From Drosophila miranda (lineage: Eukaryota > Arthropoda > Insecta > Diptera > Drosophilidae): DNA of 64,000 bases. The notes under the pieces were generated by a model. That model did not search any database and was not told the origin of the DNA. It saw only the letters and a program-made list of their open reading frames with translations. The DNA is taken from NCBI RefSeq assembly GCF_003369915.1, contig NC_046674.1:26601657-26665656 (forward strand), read 5' to 3'. Within the stretch, counting starts at the first letter, position 1, and each line of letters opens with the position of its first letter. Below are positions 61,051-64,000 of the stretch, piece after piece. A program made the position numbers and the translations under genes.

Positions 61051-61653
61051 GCAGGGTGTTGCCTCCTTGGTGACCATCATTGAGAATCTGGGGAACATGA
61101 ATCTGCACCGTAAGCTCCAGCGCACACAGTTGGAGCCGCTGCTCCAACAGCCCATGAACATATCTCGGTGAGTGCCCCCCCTCCCAGATCTGTCAGATCT
61201 TTCATTATGCGCCAGACGTGCCTTACATGTGACTTACTCTTTCCCTTCGTTTGTGTGTTGCAGCTACAAGACGGAGCTGTGCCGCCCGTTCGAGGAGGCC
61301 GGCGAGTGCAAGTACGGAGAGAAGTGCCAGTTCGCGCACGGCTTCCACGAGCTGCGCAACCTGCAGCGCCATCCCAAGTACAAGACAGAGTACTGCCGCA
61401 CCTTCCATAGCGTCGGCTTCTGCCCCTACGGGCCGCGCTGCCACTTTGTGCACAACGCGGACGAGGCCCGCGCTCAGCAGCAGGCCGCAGCCCAGGCGGA
61501 AGCGGATTGGGAGGACAGGCCAAGCAGATGCTGCAGAACAGCATGAGCACGCCGATGCAGCAGGAGGAGATGCCGCGCTTGCCCGTCTTCAACCGCCTGA
61601 GCTCTGCCGTGGAGGACTACCAGCAGAAGCTTCAGTCCAGCCTACTGCCCTAA
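60827..61653 (+). pseudogene. Tis11: Tis11-derived CCCH zinc-finger gene, copy 3
   Basis: Exon 60827-61167, intron 61168-61263 (the poly-C beside the donor is shorter and interrupted by T), second exon from 61264. Gln run of 12. Both CCCH fingers are complete; the finger frame stops at 61544-61546. The C-terminal PRLPVFNRLSS block before the TAA at 61651-61653 is out of frame. Gln replaces Glu in HRKLQRTQ. First in-frame exonic ATG 60917. Confidence 0.75.
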
Positions 61654-63113
61654 GCAGCTCCAGCATCAGCATCAACACGAACATCAACACAGTCAAGCCA
61701 CACCTCACCTTCGCCTTCGCCTTCGCCCTCGCCCATTCACCCAGCATCCCCCAAACCTTTGTACAACAAACAAGCACAGAAACACAAAACAAAATCGTAC
61801 GACCGTCAATATGTGGCCTTATCAAATGGAACCCTTTACTCTACGCCTTACGCCCCACATCGTCTTCCCTTTAAAGTAATAATGAATACTATGCTAATCG
61901 GAAGCGAGAAAGAGAGAGAACTCTGGAATGACCCACATAATCAATATCAGAGAGGAACATGAAAGAGTTTTTGAATGCCAGTTGAATTATTCATTATTTA
62001 TACAATATACTTATTATATACTACAATGCCTTGTTCGTTATTTATGTAATCATACAATCTATATGCCAAGATAGTTCATAGATTTCTTCCGCACAAAAGA
62101 CAGCAACGAGAAAAGACAACAACCGATCAGGATCGAACACAACTGTACATGAATTTTGTTACATGCTGAAACATGCCTATTTATGCTTCCATTGCAACAC
62201 AACTGTGTATTTTTATATAGTAAATTACATTTTTATGAAGTGAAAACCATTTAGTTTACGGCGAATTTTAGGTTATTTAGCCATTAAATGAAAGCGTTAC
62301 AAAATAAATGAAACAAAAAAAACCAAAGTCGATTCCATTTACCCAACAGCAACGGGGCCGCTGACTATGGCGGGGGTTATCGCCAATCTCTCTTCCAGGG
62401 CGTCTGTCGACGGGGTGACGGTGACGGCGACGGTACGCTATCGGTCCGGCGGAGACACCGTCCGGCACACCGATTGCAAGCTCTGCAAACCTTTTTTTTT
62501 ATGTTATTTCCAAACCATTCGGTTCCCGCCACAAGGCATTTGCACCTGAACGATCAGAGAGGATCTTGAGGTATCAAAACGCCACAATTGACCGACTGGG
62601 AAAGTAGCATAGCATAGCATCAGAGCCAAGGTCCAAGTAGCAGCAGGTTCAAGAAGCTTCAGTTGCGTCATTGCAGCCATTTTCATAGTTTCATAGGCGC
62701 CGGCTTCCAGAGTTTCATAGCACCCAAAGAGCATAGTTGCATAGCCAGCACCTTAAATAGTTTCGTAGCAGGCAAATTTCATGGTTTCGTAGCAGCCACT
62801 TCAAGAGTGGAATTATTTTTAAATTATGGCATATTTTCAGGCTGTTTTGCAAATACAAATTCTGGTTCCAATCGGTTGGCACAACTGTCCCTATCACGAA
62901 AGATATAGCCAAGGAAAAACAAAAAGTTGAAGCAGACTTAAAATTGGTACAAAACGAGAAAAACTAAAAAAAAAGTCAAACGGCCAACCTAGCTTACAAA
63001 AGCACAATTTTCGACATACGAAAAAATCTATTTTTTTTTTATCTATTCGAATTATAATGCATCATGAACCTTATCAATACTTTTTCTATATTTTTAACAT
63101 CGATATTAATAGA
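61654..63113 (+). other. 3' UTR and downstream flank of Tis11 copy 3
   Basis: Retains the long 3' UTR segment and the TTAGGTTATTTAGCC segment, with AATAAA near 62303. Appears closest to the ancestral layout of the three. Degenerate TTTCATAGCA repetition near 62680-62800. Confidence 0.55.
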
Positions 63114-64000
63114 AACGAGGGGGAACGTTGTGAGTTGCTGCGGACACCGCAACTCTACGGTTATACTCGATACTAAGTCAGTATGGCTCTCCTCCGGCAG
63201 ACGCCGCTAATATAAAACGACACGACAAAGAGTGCGTGCGAGAGAGACAGAAAATCAGTCTGAGCGTGACGTCGGGCGCTGCGTAGCCACTGCAAATTGA
63301 TTTGTTCCTATTGGCTATAAAAATGATCTGATCTGATCCAGATTCAGCAATCTGATAGATATGGTCATTATCTATGATTCTGCGTTTTTAGTTTTCTCGA
63401 ATCTGCAATATTGTGGATGCAACAGATTTTCGTCCTTTGTGGGGGCGGAAGGGGGTGGGGCGAAATTCTGAGATATACGTTTTATAGTGAGATCTAACAG
63501 AAATGCGGATACCAAATTTGGTTACTCTAGCCTTAATAGTCTCTGAGATTTGTGGATGCCCCAGATTTTTGTCCTTTGCGGGGGCGGAAGGGGGTGTGGC
63601 GAAATTTGGACACGAAACGGTCAAGGTCCGATATCACAGGAGTGTGGATACCAAATTTGGTTGCTCTGGCTTTTATAGGTTCTGAGATCCTTGAACTCAT
63701 ATTTTGCAATTGACAAAACCGACCATGAAACCTGTGTGTTAGAGAGAGACAGAGCGAGAAAGAATGAAATTGTTTTCTTGATTCTGGCTATAATCATTAT
63801 ACGATCATGTTCAGATTTTGCACTGTAGAAGATATGGTCATCCTCGCCGATTCTGCGTTTTTGGTTTTATCGTATCTTTAAAAATGTGGATGCCACAGAT
63901 TTTCGTCCTTTGTGGGGGCGGAAGTGGGCGGGGCGAAGTTTTGAAATATTTTTGTAGCAGTGACATATCACAGAAGTCTGGATCCAAAACATCGTTGCTC
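63114..64000 (+). mobile_element. ISY/DINE-1-like Helitron, copy 12 (continues past the window)
   Basis: Tis11-flank type. Its GA-rich site reads AGAGAGAGACAGAGCGAGAA, the most GA-pure of the twelve. The right end is not in the window. Confidence 0.82.

Larger units (their letters stand above)
58461..63113 (+). repeat. module B3 (Helitron + Tis11-derived gene)
   Basis: 4653 bp, directly following B2, so Tis11 modules themselves are tandem here. Confidence 0.85.

Noticed and set aside
1-64000. tRNA, rRNA or other structural RNA genes
   Set aside because: None recognised on either strand.

Overview
This is eukaryotic DNA, almost certainly Drosophila and most likely the obscura group (D. miranda / D. 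pseudoobscura relatives). The evidence is spliced Tis11-like genes with CCCH zinc fingers, twelve DINE-1/ISY-like Helitron copies with a GTCY microsatellite and TATACCCGATACT subterminal repeats, an RNase H-bearing non-LTR retrotransposon, and a BEL/Pao LTR element. Host genes co-amplified with transposons suggest sex-chromosome heterochromatin such as a neo-Y, but that is inference. Nothing bacterial is present.

Nearly the whole window is one modular tandem array, and every module begins at an ISY-like Helitron. Type A modules (eight, about 5.97 kb each when complete; A1 starts at 442, A8 ends at 53840) contain, in order: the Helitron; a 5'-truncated LINE on the minus strand (3' UTR, then one RT-RNase H ORF of 961 codons); a spacer with a G-rich minus-strand tract, an AT-rich block and an ATTCGT microsatellite; and a single-exon plus-strand gene for an unrecognised 272-residue basic protein with a C-terminal membrane anchor, followed by AATAAA and CAGATA / GGACCC microsatellites. 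Type B modules (27059-31206, 53841-58460, 58461-63113) contain a Helitron followed by a Tis11-derived gene.

Condition of the copies: the tail-anchored gene is complete in A1, A2, A4, A5 and A6. It is 3'-truncated by the same deletion in A3 and A7, and 5'-truncated in A8. The LINE ORF is open in A1-A3 and broken in A4-A8. All three Tis11 copies keep both zinc fingers but place the conserved C-terminal block (the family's CNOT1-binding motif) out of frame. A deletion-derived BEL/Pao element (10627-13879, 5-bp target duplication AATAT, one difference between its 372-bp LTRs) interrupts only A2, so it arrived after the array formed.

History read from shared mutations: A3-A4-B1 and A7-A8-B2 share several derived lesions about 27 kb apart, so a larger segment was duplicated after the unit array arose. 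Several Helitrons are chimeras of the array type and the Tis11-flank type, which points to unequal recombination between Helitrons as the engine that built the array and spliced Tis11 modules into it.
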